Positions 47,308 to 55,794 of a stretch of DNA of 64,000 nucleotides are shown in pieces. Position 1 is the stretch's first letter. Each line of letters begins with the position of its first letter. The DNA is from JBFWPF01 sp050250135 (GTDB lineage: Bacteria > Chlamydiota > Chlamydiia > Chlamydiales > JAFEGQ01), in the NCBI GenBank assembly GCA_050250135.1, contig JBFWPF010000005.1, positions 10,613 to 74,612 of the forward strand, written 5' to 3'. The position numbers and the translations under genes are program-made. The notes below the pieces were generated by a model that made no database searches, was not told where the DNA came from, and saw only the letters and a program-made list of their open reading frames with translations.

Positions 47308-48228
47308 TTAGAAATTAAAGAAGGCTTTTGCGCCGGCGTAGAAGGTGACGTTGAGCTCCCGGTAGGTGAGGAGGTCGGCGAGCTGGGTGTAGATCTTGAC
47401 CCAGCCGGCAGGGAGGCAGCCCACATAGGCCTCAACCCCAAAACGGGTAGTGGCATGGTGGTCGAGCCTGAGCTCAAAGCCCCAGCTCCGGTACTCCCAA
47501 ATGGCCTCGGGAACCGGTTCATTGGGGGCGGCCCGCTGCCGGTTCCGGAGGAAGTGGGCGGCAAAGGCAAGGGAGGTGTCCTTGGTAAAGCAATAGGTGA
47601 CCGCCATATCGGTGGGGTAGACAAGGGAGAGCTTCACCTTTCGCCGGATCATGGTGTCGATCCCAATGACGGGGCGGACAAACCCTTTGCGCTTGCCGGC
47701 GATCCAGAGTATCCCCATGTGGAAGCCGAGATTGGGGCACCAGTCGTAGCGCCCCGCTAGAATCCCGTGGTAGTCGCCATAGCGTCCCAGGTTGGCTTGG
47801 GTGGTCTGCCACCACAGGCCGACCATCCCGGTCCAGAGCCAGCGGGGTATTCGCCTTGTGTAGCCGGAGAGGGAGAGGTTCAGTTCGGGAAATCCGGTGT
47901 CGTGGAAGTAGGGGTTGTCGGTCAGGTCGAAGGTCGACCAATCGTAGCCGAAGTTGACAGCAAGGGCGGAGCAGGGGTCGACACAGAGGGTGTAGCGGAG
48001 GTTGACCTGCCCCTGCGAATAGGAGAGGTAGCCCCCTAGGGGGTCGTCGATATGCGCCCGCCCCGTGATGAGGTACTCGGCATCGCTGTGCCAGGGAAAG
48101 ACATAGGCATAGTAGACGATGGCATCCCATTGGCAGCAGGTCCCCTTGTTCGGGTCCTGCGACTCAAAGCGGAACGAGTCGGCGAAAAGGGCGAGGGGAA
48201 AGAGCAAGAGCGGCAAAAGGCGTTTCAT
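47308..48228 (-). CDS. Outer-membrane beta-barrel protein
   Basis: This 306-residue exported barrel has a signal peptide (MKRLLPLLLFPLALFADSFR), many amphipathic strands rich in Tyr, Trp and Gly (YYAYVFPWHSDAEYLITGRA, LWTGMVGLWWQTTQANLGRY, GFHMGILWIAGKRKGFVRPV) and a C-terminal Phe (FYAGAKAFFNF) for BAM recognition. Several cysteines (TCCQWD, CVDPCSALAV, YDWCPNLG) could form the disulfide cross-links typical of the chlamydial outer membrane. It may be a porin, but no specific family is recognised. Start ATG 48228 is chosen for its signal peptide; the longer frame is the antisense of recN. Confidence 0.72.
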   Translation of the reverse strand: MKRLLPLLLFPLALFADSFRFESQDPNKGTCCQWDAIVYYAYVFPWHSDAEYLITGRAHIDDPLGGYLSYSQGQVNLRYTLCVDPCSALAVNFGYDWSTFDLTDNPYFHDTGFPELNLSLSGYTRRIPRWLWTGMVGLWWQTTQANLGRYGDYHGILAGRYDWCPNLGFHMGILWIAGKRKGFVRPVIGIDTMIRRKVKLSLVYPTDMAVTYCFTKDTSLAFAAHFLRNRQRAAPNEPVPEAIWEYRSWGFELRLDHHATTRFGVEAYVGCLPAGWVKIYTQLADLLTYRELNVTFYAGAKAFFNF

Positions 48229-48250
48229 GGGGATGGTTAATACCACGACA

Positions 48251-49828
48251 TCAACACAAAAGGCTAGTCCCGCCTTGCATTCGGGTGAGCTCATCGCGCC
48301 GGGCCTGGCCGGAAACGGGACGGATGGTGGTGAGGGTTCTGCCCTGCTGCTCCTCTTTGGCGATGGCAAAGTGGTGGTCGGCTTGGCGGGCCACCTGCGC
48401 TAGGTGGGTGATACAGAGGACTTGCCGCCCCGTCGCAATCGTCCCCAGTTTTTGGCCGACAAGCACGGCCGTTTCCCCTCCCATGCCACTGTCGATCTCA
48501 TCGAAGATCAGGGTGGGGGTCCTCTCAAGGCCGCTCAGAGCCGTTTTAAGGGCGAGGAGGAGGCGGGAGAGCTCGCCGCCGCTGGCACACTTGCGGACAG
48601 GGAGTCTCCCCTCGCCAGGGTTGGGGGCAAAGAGGAACTCGACCCCATCGCCACCGGTAAGGGAGAGGGGAGTGGGGGTGATCTCGATCTCGAACTCGGC
48701 CTTGGCGAGGTTGAGGGGACGGAGGTGGGCGCAGGCGGCCTCTGCGAGGATTTTGGCTGCCTTTTTCCGCTCACCTGTAAGGACCATGGCGAGCTCTGTG
48801 CACCGGGCTTGTTCAGCCTGCAGTTGTCGCCCCAGTTCAGCTAGCCGCTCCTCACCGCCCCCGACTTGCTGCAGCTCCGATTCGATCTGGTGCTGGTAGG
48901 CAACTAGATCGGGGCCATACCGCTTCTTCAACCGCTCTAAGAGGGCAAGGCGGCTCGCAATGGCCTCTTGCCGCTCAGGATTGTGCTGCAAGCGGTCGGC
49001 ATAGCTTCGGAGGGTGTGGGTCAGGTCTCGGACCTCGACCAAGACCCCCTCGAGATCGGCAGTGTGAGAGGGGTCGAGTTTTCCCATCCGCTGGAGCGCC
49101 TTTTGGCACTGGGCGAGGAGGGTGAGCGCTCCCCCCTCCCCATCGAGCGCTTCGATGGCCTCATAGCTTTTCTGCGCAAGCTCTTCGGAGTGGGTGAGCT
49201 TGGAGTACTCCTGGAAAAGGGTCTCCTCCTCTCCCTCCTGCGGTGCAGCGGCGGTGAGCTCTTCTAGCTCAGCTTGCAAACGGGCCTCCCTTTTTGCCCG
49301 CTCCTCAGCGCTGTCGGTCAAGCGGCGAAAGCTCTCCTCGAGTTCCTGGCAGCGGCGATAGCTCTTTTCGTAGTGGCTCGTGTCGATTTTGCCGTAGAGG
49401 TCGACCGTCTCGAGGGGATAGCTTGGGGTAGTGAGGCGGATGTTGGCGCTCTGCCCGACCACGTCAAGGAGGGTGGCAGCGAGCCGTTTTAAAAAGGTGG
49501 TCTGGACCATCTGTTGGTTGACAAAGGCGCGGCCAGGAAGCTCGCGGGAGATGATCAGATCGCCGCCCGGTTCATGTTCTATCCCGGCCTCAGCAAGGAG
49601 GGAGAGGGCCTCGGGAAGGGGAGAGAAGGCAGCTTCGACCCGCGCTCTATCGCAGCCCGAGCGGATCAGATCGGTGTCGGCCCGGCCGCCCAAAGCGAGA
49701 GCCAGAGCCTTTAGGATTGCCGACTTGCCCGCCCCTGTCTCACCGGTCAGGACCGTGAGGCCCCCTTCAAAATCGAGATGGGCCGATTCGATTAGGACAA
49801 TGTTCCGGATGGAGAGGGACTTTAGCAT
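48251..49828 (-). CDS. recN: DNA repair protein RecN
   Basis: This 525-residue SMC-like ATPase acts in double-strand break repair. The head domain begins MLKSLSIRNIVLIESAHLDF with Walker A GETGAGKS (29-36). Two coiled-coil arms are split by a central region. The C-terminal head contains the ABC signature KCASGGELSRLLLALKTAL, Walker B TLIFDEIDSGMGGETAVLVG, and VLCITHLAQVARQADHHFAI. It is slightly shorter than the ~555-residue average. It overlaps rnhC by 7 bp and lies 22 bp upstream of the outer-membrane protein start. Confidence 0.94.
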   Translation of the reverse strand: MLKSLSIRNIVLIESAHLDFEGGLTVLTGETGAGKSAILKALALALGGRADTDLIRSGCDRARVEAAFSPLPEALSLLAEAGIEHEPGGDLIISRELPGRAFVNQQMVQTTFLKRLAATLLDVVGQSANIRLTTPSYPLETVDLYGKIDTSHYEKSYRRCQELEESFRRLTDSAEERAKREARLQAELEELTAAAPQEGEEETLFQEYSKLTHSEELAQKSYEAIEALDGEGGALTLLAQCQKALQRMGKLDPSHTADLEGVLVEVRDLTHTLRSYADRLQHNPERQEAIASRLALLERLKKRYGPDLVAYQHQIESELQQVGGGEERLAELGRQLQAEQARCTELAMVLTGERKKAAKILAEAACAHLRPLNLAKAEFEIEITPTPLSLTGGDGVEFLFAPNPGEGRLPVRKCASGGELSRLLLALKTALSGLERTPTLIFDEIDSGMGGETAVLVGQKLGTIATGRQVLCITHLAQVARQADHHFAIAKEEQQGRTLTTIRPVSGQARRDELTRMQGGTSLLC

Positions 49829-50712
49829 GCCCGTAGGATATCCCGTGTCGTTTTAAAGTGGAGCTTGCCGGTCTTTTCGAGGACCTGCTGCCCATGTTTG
49901 GCGACGAGGGCGCACCCGGTCTCGACTATCCCGTTGTTGGCCCCTTTTGGAAGGGGGATCCCCCACTCTTCGCTGAGCTGGTCGAGCCCCTTTAGGAAGG
50001 CAGCCCGGGCTAGGATGGAGGCCGCTGCAACAACGGGGTCCGATTCGGCCCTGACCCGTTGGGTCACCTTGAGGGTGACCCCCCGTTTAGCCAGAGCCCT
50101 GTCGAGGACGTGGGGATAGGCAAACTGGTCGACGAGGGCCGCCTTAGCGCCTGTTTTCTCTTGCAAAGAACCGATCGCGGCCGCGTGGGCCCAGGCAAGG
50201 AGGGAGTTTAGGTTGCCGAATTTCTGGTAGAGCTCATTGTACTTGGTAGGAAAGAGGCGGACGATCTCCCAGGGGCAGAGCTCCCCAATCTCTTTGGCTA
50301 GCTGGCGCACCTTGCCATCGGGGAGTCTTTTGGAGTCGATCACCCCCATCTTGACCAGCCTCTCGATCTTCTCTCTGTCGGCGTAGACAGCGGCGATGCA
50401 GAGGGGGCCAAAGTAGTCCCCCTTGCCCGCCTCGTCCGAGCCGATGCGGGCGCTGTAGTCGACCTCAGCTGCCACCCCGTAGGTGAAGGTTCCCAACACT
50501 TCGGGTTCGAGAAAGTAGGTGATAAAGTCGGGGGCCCCTTTCCCCTGCACGACCAGTTTGCCCGAGTCGTAAAGGGTGAGGCTGACCCCCTCCCCCTTAG
50601 CGGCAAAGCGGGTGTGGAGGGGCTGGCTGAAGGAGAAGCCGCGACCGGCAAGGGCGGTGCGGAGGGTCTCTTCAAGCGCCAGATCGATCTGGGTAACGAA
50701 GGGGGTAGCCAT
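49822..50712 (-). CDS. rnhC: Ribonuclease HIII
   Basis: This 296-residue RNase H type 2 enzyme cleaves RNA in RNA:DNA hybrids. An N-terminal TBP-like substrate-binding domain (about 1-90) is followed by the catalytic domain with SARIGSDEAGKGDYFGPLCI (first DE motif), VDSKRLPDGKVRQLA, LVDQFAYPHVLDRALA and ADSDPVVAAASILARAAFLK-type sequence (ESDPVVAAASILARA). The extra N-terminal domain distinguishes HIII from HII. It is the counterpart of CT008 and is divergent from rodZ (CT009), as in C. trachomatis. Confidence 0.94.
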   Translation of the reverse strand: MATPFVTQIDLALEETLRTALAGRGFSFSQPLHTRFAAKGEGVSLTLYDSGKLVVQGKGAPDFITYFLEPEVLGTFTYGVAAEVDYSARIGSDEAGKGDYFGPLCIAAVYADREKIERLVKMGVIDSKRLPDGKVRQLAKEIGELCPWEIVRLFPTKYNELYQKFGNLNSLLAWAHAAAIGSLQEKTGAKAALVDQFAYPHVLDRALAKRGVTLKVTQRVRAESDPVVAAASILARAAFLKGLDQLSEEWGIPLPKGANNGIVETGCALVAKHGQQVLEKTGKLHFKTTRDILRAC

Positions 50713-50800
50713 GGACTAAGTGTAGCAGGCACCCTTCAACTTGACCAGATTTGCCTCTCGCTCTAGGATGAGCGAGGATCCCTCTCTCTACGGGTAACAC

Positions 50801-51217
50801 ATGAGTCAAACAGTCGAAAGTAAAGAGAAGTTAACTCACGATATCTTCCGGCTCAAACGGGCCGAGATGAACCTCTCTCTTAAAGAGGTGGAGAACGCCA
50901 CCTCGATCCGGATAGCCTACCTGCAGGGGATTGAAGAGGGGCGAATCGGCTCCCTCATCTCCCCCGTTTACGCTCGGGGCTTTGTGAAGCAGTACGCCGC
51001 CTTTCTCGGCCTCGACGGAGAGCGCCTTGTCCGGGCCAATCCCGAGCTCTTTGGAGCGCGGGAGCAGCAGGACTTTGCCTACGGCATCGGGACCCTCGAA
51101 GTTCGGGGAAGCCCAGGCGGCGGGGTCAAGTGGCTCCCGAACCTTCTCTGGGCAGGGGGGATCGCGATCGTCCTGGCAGGGGCCTACTACTTTGCCAAAT
51201 CGATGGGGCTACTGTGA
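50801..51217 (+). CDS. rodZ: RodZ-like morphogenesis protein (CT009 type)
   Basis: This 138-residue protein has an N-terminal helix-turn-helix of the Xre/RodZ type (DIFRLKRAEMNLSLKEVENA, TSIRIAYLQGIEEGRIGSLI, SPVYARGFVKQYAAFLGLDG) and a single transmembrane helix at the end (LLWAGGIAIVLAGAYYFAKS). The periplasmic domain of E. coli RodZ is absent, as in CT009, which binds MreB at the chlamydial division plane. The ATG follows a TACGGGTAAC region with weak ribosome-site match. Its stop overlaps the start of the next gene (GTGA). Confidence 0.87.
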   Translation: MSQTVESKEKLTHDIFRLKRAEMNLSLKEVENATSIRIAYLQGIEEGRIGSLISPVYARGFVKQYAAFLGLDGERLVRANPELFGAREQQDFAYGIGTLEVRGSPGGGVKWLPNLLWAGGIAIVLAGAYYFAKSMGLL

Positions 51218-52341
51218 ATTTCCTCCTGCTGACGGGGCTAACCGACGCCCCTCTGCAGGACCTCGGGGGTCTAACCCCTCTTCAGAAAGCCCACACCCCC
51301 AACCTAGATCGACTAGCCCAAGAGGGGGGGTGCCTCCTCTTCGAACCCCCTAAGTGGGGGGGGATCGAGACGACCCTATTGGCGATGCTCGGCGTGGAGG
51401 AGGGGCTCGATGAGCCAAGCGCCGCTGCCCTGGAAGCGGCGGCTCTCGGCATTGAGCTCAGGGGGGATGAGACCCTCTACTGCGCCCGCCTGGTCTCAGC
51501 AGGGGGTGGAGCGATCGTTGAGGTGGGCGATGAGCTGGTCAGCGATACGGAGGGGGCCCTTCTGTGCGAGGCCCTGAGCGCCGAGTTTGCTGCGGAGGGA
51601 CTCCAGTTTGTCTCGATCCAAGGCCCCCGCTGTTTGATGATCAGTCGGACCCCTTTCGGCCCCCTCCCTGGACCGGGCCCAAGCCCATTTGAGGTGGTCG
51701 GAGAGCGGTGGAAGGCCCTTTTGCCAAAAGGGATGCGGGCTACTCTTGGTAAACTGCTCGATCGGGTGGGGGAATCTCTAGCCGAGCATGAGGTCAACCA
51801 GCTCCGCTCCGACCTGGAGGAGGTGCCGATCAATGCGCTGTGGGTGTCGGAAGGGGGCGGGGTGCCGAGGTGGATGGGCACCTATCGGGGCCCTGTGGGG
51901 GTGGAGATCTGGTGTGTCTCTTCTCTTGTCCAAGGGATCGCCGTTAGCTTGGGGCTCCCTTGCCGCCAGCTAGGTCATGGCCTCCGGATGGATCGGGAGA
52001 TCGAAGGGCTAGTTCGCAAATTGGAAGTCCGCCCCTTAGATATTCGCCTAATCGAGCTTCCCCACCTCTGGGAGAGCACTTACAAGGGGGACCTGCTGGA
52101 AAAGATCAAGCGGATCGAGTACCTCGACCGCCACCTGATCGGCCCCCTGACAGAGATGGGGGAGCTGGCCGTCCTGCCGCTGCGCCACACCGATATTCGG
52201 ATCGGTCAGGTGATGAGGGGACCGATCCCCATGGTCACGACCCTTCCGGGCGATCCCCTCCCCTCCTTCGACGAGGCGACCTTCTCTCAGCTCACTTTGA
52301 CGCCGTTAAATAGGGCACTTTTGCTGCCAGCTGCGCGGTGA
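51214..52341 (+). CDS. Phosphoglycerate-mutase-like (ApgM/alkaline phosphatase superfamily) protein lacking catalytic residues
   Basis: This 375-residue protein follows the ApgM cofactor-independent phosphoglycerate mutase layout. [20 protein letters not shown] and [15 protein letters not shown] mark the N-terminal end, and [20 protein letters not shown] and [14 protein letters not shown] the C-terminal end. However, the metal Asp of the DG-x-x-D motif is Thr (LTGLTD). The nucleophile Ser of the GSD motif is Ile (GGIET). The Asp/His pair of the D-x-x-G-H-D block is missing ([12 protein letters not shown]). It is probably a pseudoenzyme with a binding or regulatory role. It starts at GTG 51214, overlapping rodZ, and its 3' end overlaps fba by 50 bp. 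Confidence 0.7.
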   Translation: MNFLLLTGLTDAPLQDLGGLTPLQKAHTPNLDRLAQEGGCLLFEPPKWGGIETTLLAMLGVEEGLDEPSAAALEAAALGIELRGDETLYCARLVSAGGGAIVEVGDELVSDTEGALLCEALSAEFAAEGLQFVSIQGPRCLMISRTPFGPLPGPGPSPFEVVGERWKALLPKGMRATLGKLLDRVGESLAEHEVNQLRSDLEEVPINALWVSEGGGVPRWMGTYRGPVGVEIWCVSSLVQGIAVSLGLPCRQLGHGLRMDREIEGLVRKLEVRPLDIRLIELPHLWESTYKGDLLEKIKRIEYLDRHLIGPLTEMGELAVLPLRHTDIRIGQVMRGPIPMVTTLPGDPLPSFDEATFSQLTLTPLNRALLLPAAR

Positions 52342-53413
52342 TCTGGCGCGGCTTTGCCGCCTCGCCGTACTCCCCCCGTTTGTAGGCCGCCGCCATCTCC
52401 TCGAGGGTGACAATCGGCACATCGCCAGCGTGGCCCGCCTGTCCAAATTCCTTCATCCGCGCCTCACACACCTTCTCCATCGCATCGCGCGCTGGTGTTA
52501 GGTACTTGCGCGGATCAAACTCGGCCGGTTTCTCATCGAATAGCTTTCGGATCGCGCCAGTCATCGCAAGGCGACTATCGGTGTCGACGTTGACCTTCCG
52601 AACGCCCGCCTTGATCCCCCGCTGGATCGCCTCCACAGGGACACCAAAGGTGGGGGGCATTTTTCCGTTGTGGTCGTTGATGATCTTGAGCAGCTCTTGG
52701 GGGACCGAGGAGGAGCCGTGCATCACCAGGTGGCACTTGGGGAGCCGCTTATGGATCTGCTCGATCCGCTCGATCGAGAGGACCTCACCCGTCGGTTTTT
52801 TGTCGAACTTGTAGGCGCCGTGGCTTGTGCCGCAGGCGATGGCTAGCGCATCGACCCCGGTCCGCTCGACAAAGTCGGCCGCTTGATCGGGATCGGTGAG
52901 GAGCTGCTCCAGAGAGAGTCTCCCCTCAGCTCCATGCCCATCCTCCTTCTCTCCCTCACCGGTGTCGAGCCGGCCCAAAACGCCCAGCTCTCCCTCAACG
53001 GAGACGCCGAGGGTGTGGGCCATGTCGACCACAGCTCGGGTAACGGCGACGTTGTACTCATAGCTGGCAGGTGTCTTCCCATCGGCCTCGAGGGAGCCAT
53101 CCATCATCACGCTCGTAAAGCCCTGCTTAATCGCGCTCAGGCAGGTGTCTGGGCTATTCCCGTGGTCTTGGTGCATGACGATCGGGATCTCGGGGTAGAG
53201 CTCAGCGGCGGCCAGCATCAGGTGGCGGAGGAAGGCATCCTGCGAATACTGCCGCGCTCCCCGACTTGCCTGAATGATCACTGGACTTTGGGTCTTGCGT
53301 GCAGCGGCCATGATCGCCTGAATCTGCTCCATGTTGTTCACGTTGAGGGCAACGCAACCGAATCCCTTCTTGGCAGCATAGTCTAAGAGGGGACGTAAAG
53401 GGATGAAGGGCAT
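52292..53413 (-). CDS. fba: Class II fructose-bisphosphate aldolase
   Basis: This 373-residue zinc enzyme splits fructose 1,6-bisphosphate into triose phosphates. It has [20 protein letters not shown], the metal-binding [58 protein letters not shown], and the phosphate-binding [13 protein letters not shown] and [20 protein letters not shown]. Chlamydia trachomatis uses a class I/DhnA-type aldolase instead, so this is a different enzyme choice. It is convergent with the mutase-like gene and divergent from the YyaL-like gene. Confidence 0.93.
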   Translation of the reverse strand: MPFIPLRPLLDYAAKKGFGCVALNVNNMEQIQAIMAAARKTQSPVIIQASRGARQYSQDAFLRHLMLAAAELYPEIPIVMHQDHGNSPDTCLSAIKQGFTSVMMDGSLEADGKTPASYEYNVAVTRAVVDMAHTLGVSVEGELGVLGRLDTGEGEKEDGHGAEGRLSLEQLLTDPDQAADFVERTGVDALAIACGTSHGAYKFDKKPTGEVLSIERIEQIHKRLPKCHLVMHGSSSVPQELLKIINDHNGKMPPTFGVPVEAIQRGIKAGVRKVNVDTDSRLAMTGAIRKLFDEKPAEFDPRKYLTPARDAMEKVCEARMKEFGQAGHAGDVPIVTLEEMAAAYKRGEYGEAAKPRQITAQLAAKVPYLTASK

Positions 53414-53520
53414 AAGGCAACTCCTGTAACCGGTTTTGCTTCAGGCTATAGGAGTAGAGGGGTAAAGCACAAGAGCTAGCGGTGCCAGAAATGGGCCTAG
53501 TTGTTATACGGGCAGTATGG

Positions 53521-53680
53521 GTAAGCATTTAGCTCCTTTGAGCCACATCCCGCTTGTGGGGACCCTTCATCTGCGTCGCGGAGCTCCTCCCCCAGGGCGC
53601 GGGGCCCTGGGGTCGTCACTCCACTCGCATCTGCCAGGCCCGCACGTCGCGGGATGCGTCTACAGGAGCTAAATACTTAC
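53521..53680. mobile_element. Nested palindromic element, copy H (160 bp) upstream of the YyaL-like gene
   Basis: Outer arms GTAAGCATTTAGCTCCT (53521-53537) and AGGAGCTAAATACTTAC (53664-53680) pair with one mismatch in 17. A second stem pairs CATCCCGC (53546-53553) with GCGGGATG (53649-53656). The central hairpin CCCAGGGC-gcgg-GGCCCTGGG is flanked by CTCCTCC on the left and GTCGTCA on the right. TATGG stands immediately left (53516-53520) and again at 53682-53686, one base beyond the right end. The right-hand copy contains the ATG of the next gene. The length equals that of copies C and D, though the arm sequences differ. Confidence 0.8.
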
Positions 53681-53682
53681 CT

Positions 53683-55752
53683 ATGGTCCAACACCGCTTC
53701 ACCAACCGGCTGATCCACGAGTCCTCCCCTTATTTGCAGCAACATGCACATAACCCGGTCGACTGGAGACCCTGGGGCGATGAGGCGATCGGAGAGGCTA
53801 AGAGTCAGAATAGGCCTATCTTCTTGTCGATCGGATACGCCACCTGCCACTGGTGCCACGTGATGGAGCGGGAGGCCTTCGATAGCGTCGAAGTGGCTCA
53901 ATTATTAAATGAAAATTTTATTTGCATTAAGGTCGATCGGGAGGAGCTCCCGCAGGTCGATGCCATCTACATGGACTTTGCCCAGGCAATGTTGGGAGGG
54001 CTGGGGGGATGGCCGCTTAATGTGATGCTGACACCCGACCTAAAGCCCTTCTTTGCGGCGACCTACTTACCGATAGAGAGCAGTGGAACCGAGGTGGGGC
54101 TCATGGAGGTGCTCGAGCGGATCCGGCAGATCTGGTCGGGCCCTGAGCGGGAGGCACTGTTTGAGCAGGCGGAGCATCTAGTAGCGGAGATGGCGGAGCA
54201 CCTGCAGGTGGGCGAGGGGGAGGTGCCGGGGGAGCACCTGGTGACGGCGGTGATGGAGATTTTGTTTCGAGTTGCCGATTCTCAGCACGGGGGGATCCAG
54301 GGGGCGCCGAAGTTTCCGATGGCCTATCACGTCAATACGGTGTTGGCCTTTGCGAAGAAGACAGGGGACAGCCGGGCCCTGTTTTACGCGGGGCGTACCC
54401 TTGATCAGATGGCAGCGGGGGGCATTTACGACCATTTGGGGGGCGGGTTTGCCCGCTACACAGTTGATGAGGGGTGGCTCCGGCCCCACTTTGAAAAGAT
54501 GCTGCTCGACAACGGGCTGCTGGCGTTGGCCTACCTAAAGGGGTGGCGGGTGATGCGGCAGGGCCGCTATGAGCAGGTAGCCCGCGATACGCTCGACTAT
54601 TTGCTCCGAGAGATGGTCCACGAGTCGGGGGGCTTTTTGTCGGCTGAGGATGCCGATTCGGAGGGGCAGGAGGGGCTCTTTTACACCTGGACATTGAGTC
54701 AGGTGATCGAGGTGCTGGGTCACGAGGAGGGGCACCTCTTTGCCGACTACTTTGGGGTGACCTCGGAGGGGAACTGGGAGGGGCGAAATATCTTGTATCA
54801 GGTGGAGCCCTTAGACCACTTTGCGCAGCGCCATGGCCTCGATCGGGAGCAGTTTGCCGAGAAGCTGACCGAGATGCGGTGGAAGATGTGGCAGGCGCGG
54901 GAGGCGCGGGAGCACCCCCTTAAGGATGACAAGGTAGTGGCGGGTTGGAACGGACTGGCGATCCGGGCCTTTGCCGAGGGGGGGATCGCTTTTGGGGAGG
55001 AGCGCTACCTGCAGCAGGCAGAGCGGTGCGCTCGGCTAGTGCGAGGGGAGATGTGGCGCGAGGGGCGCCTTTTGCGCCGCTGGCGGGAAGGGGAGGTAGG
55101 GTGCTCGGCTTGTATCGAGGATTACGCCTACCTGATCTCGGGTCTTCTCAGCCTCTTTGAAGCGGGGCGGGGGAGTGAGTGGCTGGTCTTCGCGATGGAG
55201 CTCGCTAGGGTGGTGAGCGCTGAGTTTAAGCAGGAAGGGGGCCCCTTCTACCGGACGGCTGCTGGGGATGAGCACCTGATCTTGCGCCTTGTGGATCTGT
55301 ATGATGGGGCCGAGCCCTCGGGGAATGCGGTCCACTGTGAAAACTTGATCCGCCTCTTCCATCTGACGGGAGCGGAGTCCTATTTGGGAGAGGCCGAGGA
55401 GGTGCTCGCCTATGCCCGCACCTTTATTGAGCAGCATCCCGTTGGGGGGATGTACCACCTGCTCGCCTTAGAGCGCTACCTGAACAAGGAGGCACCCCTC
55501 CTCGTCGTGGCCCTCGATGGGGAGGGGAGCTTGAAGGGGGAGATCGCGAGGGCGATAGGGGAGAGTGGAGCCCCCTTTATTAATGTGATCTGGCGCTACG
55601 AGGGAGATGAGGCCCTTTTCGAGCGGATCCCCCTTGTTCGGGAGCAGCGCCCCATCGAGGGGAAGACGACCCTCTATCTCTGCAAGAATCGCACTTGCGC
55701 TGCGCCGACGACCGATCGGAGCGCTATCCTCCAGCAAATCCGGGCGTTGTGA
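53683..55752 (+). CDS. YyaL/spermatogenesis-associated-protein-20-like protein (thioredoxin fold plus alpha/alpha barrel)
   Basis: This 689-residue protein has an N-terminal thioredoxin-like domain with [32 protein letters not shown], and the C-x-x-C motif [19 protein letters not shown] long six-hairpin glycosidase-like helical domain follows ([60 protein letters not shown]), as in bacterial YyaL and human SPATA20. Function is unproven; redox or sugar-epimerase roles have been suggested. ATG 53683 is the start, as the codons before it lie in palindromic element H, and the only ribosome-site match (AGGAG) is inside the element's right arm. Confidence 0.9.
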   Translation: MVQHRFTNRLIHESSPYLQQHAHNPVDWRPWGDEAIGEAKSQNRPIFLSIGYATCHWCHVMEREAFDSVEVAQLLNENFICIKVDREELPQVDAIYMDFAQAMLGGLGGWPLNVMLTPDLKPFFAATYLPIESSGTEVGLMEVLERIRQIWSGPEREALFEQAEHLVAEMAEHLQVGEGEVPGEHLVTAVMEILFRVADSQHGGIQGAPKFPMAYHVNTVLAFAKKTGDSRALFYAGRTLDQMAAGGIYDHLGGGFARYTVDEGWLRPHFEKMLLDNGLLALAYLKGWRVMRQGRYEQVARDTLDYLLREMVHESGGFLSAEDADSEGQEGLFYTWTLSQVIEVLGHEEGHLFADYFGVTSEGNWEGRNILYQVEPLDHFAQRHGLDREQFAEKLTEMRWKMWQAREAREHPLKDDKVVAGWNGLAIRAFAEGGIAFGEERYLQQAERCARLVRGEMWREGRLLRRWREGEVGCSACIEDYAYLISGLLSLFEAGRGSEWLVFAMELARVVSAEFKQEGGPFYRTAAGDEHLILRLVDLYDGAEPSGNAVHCENLIRLFHLTGAESYLGEAEEVLAYARTFIEQHPVGGMYHLLALERYLNKEAPLLVVALDGEGSLKGEIARAIGESGAPFINVIWRYEGDEALFERIPLVREQRPIEGKTTLYLCKNRTCAAPTTDRSAILQQIRAL

Positions 55753-55794
55753 AAGGCGTTGCCCCGGAAGGGGCATTCCGCCACAATCGGGTCT

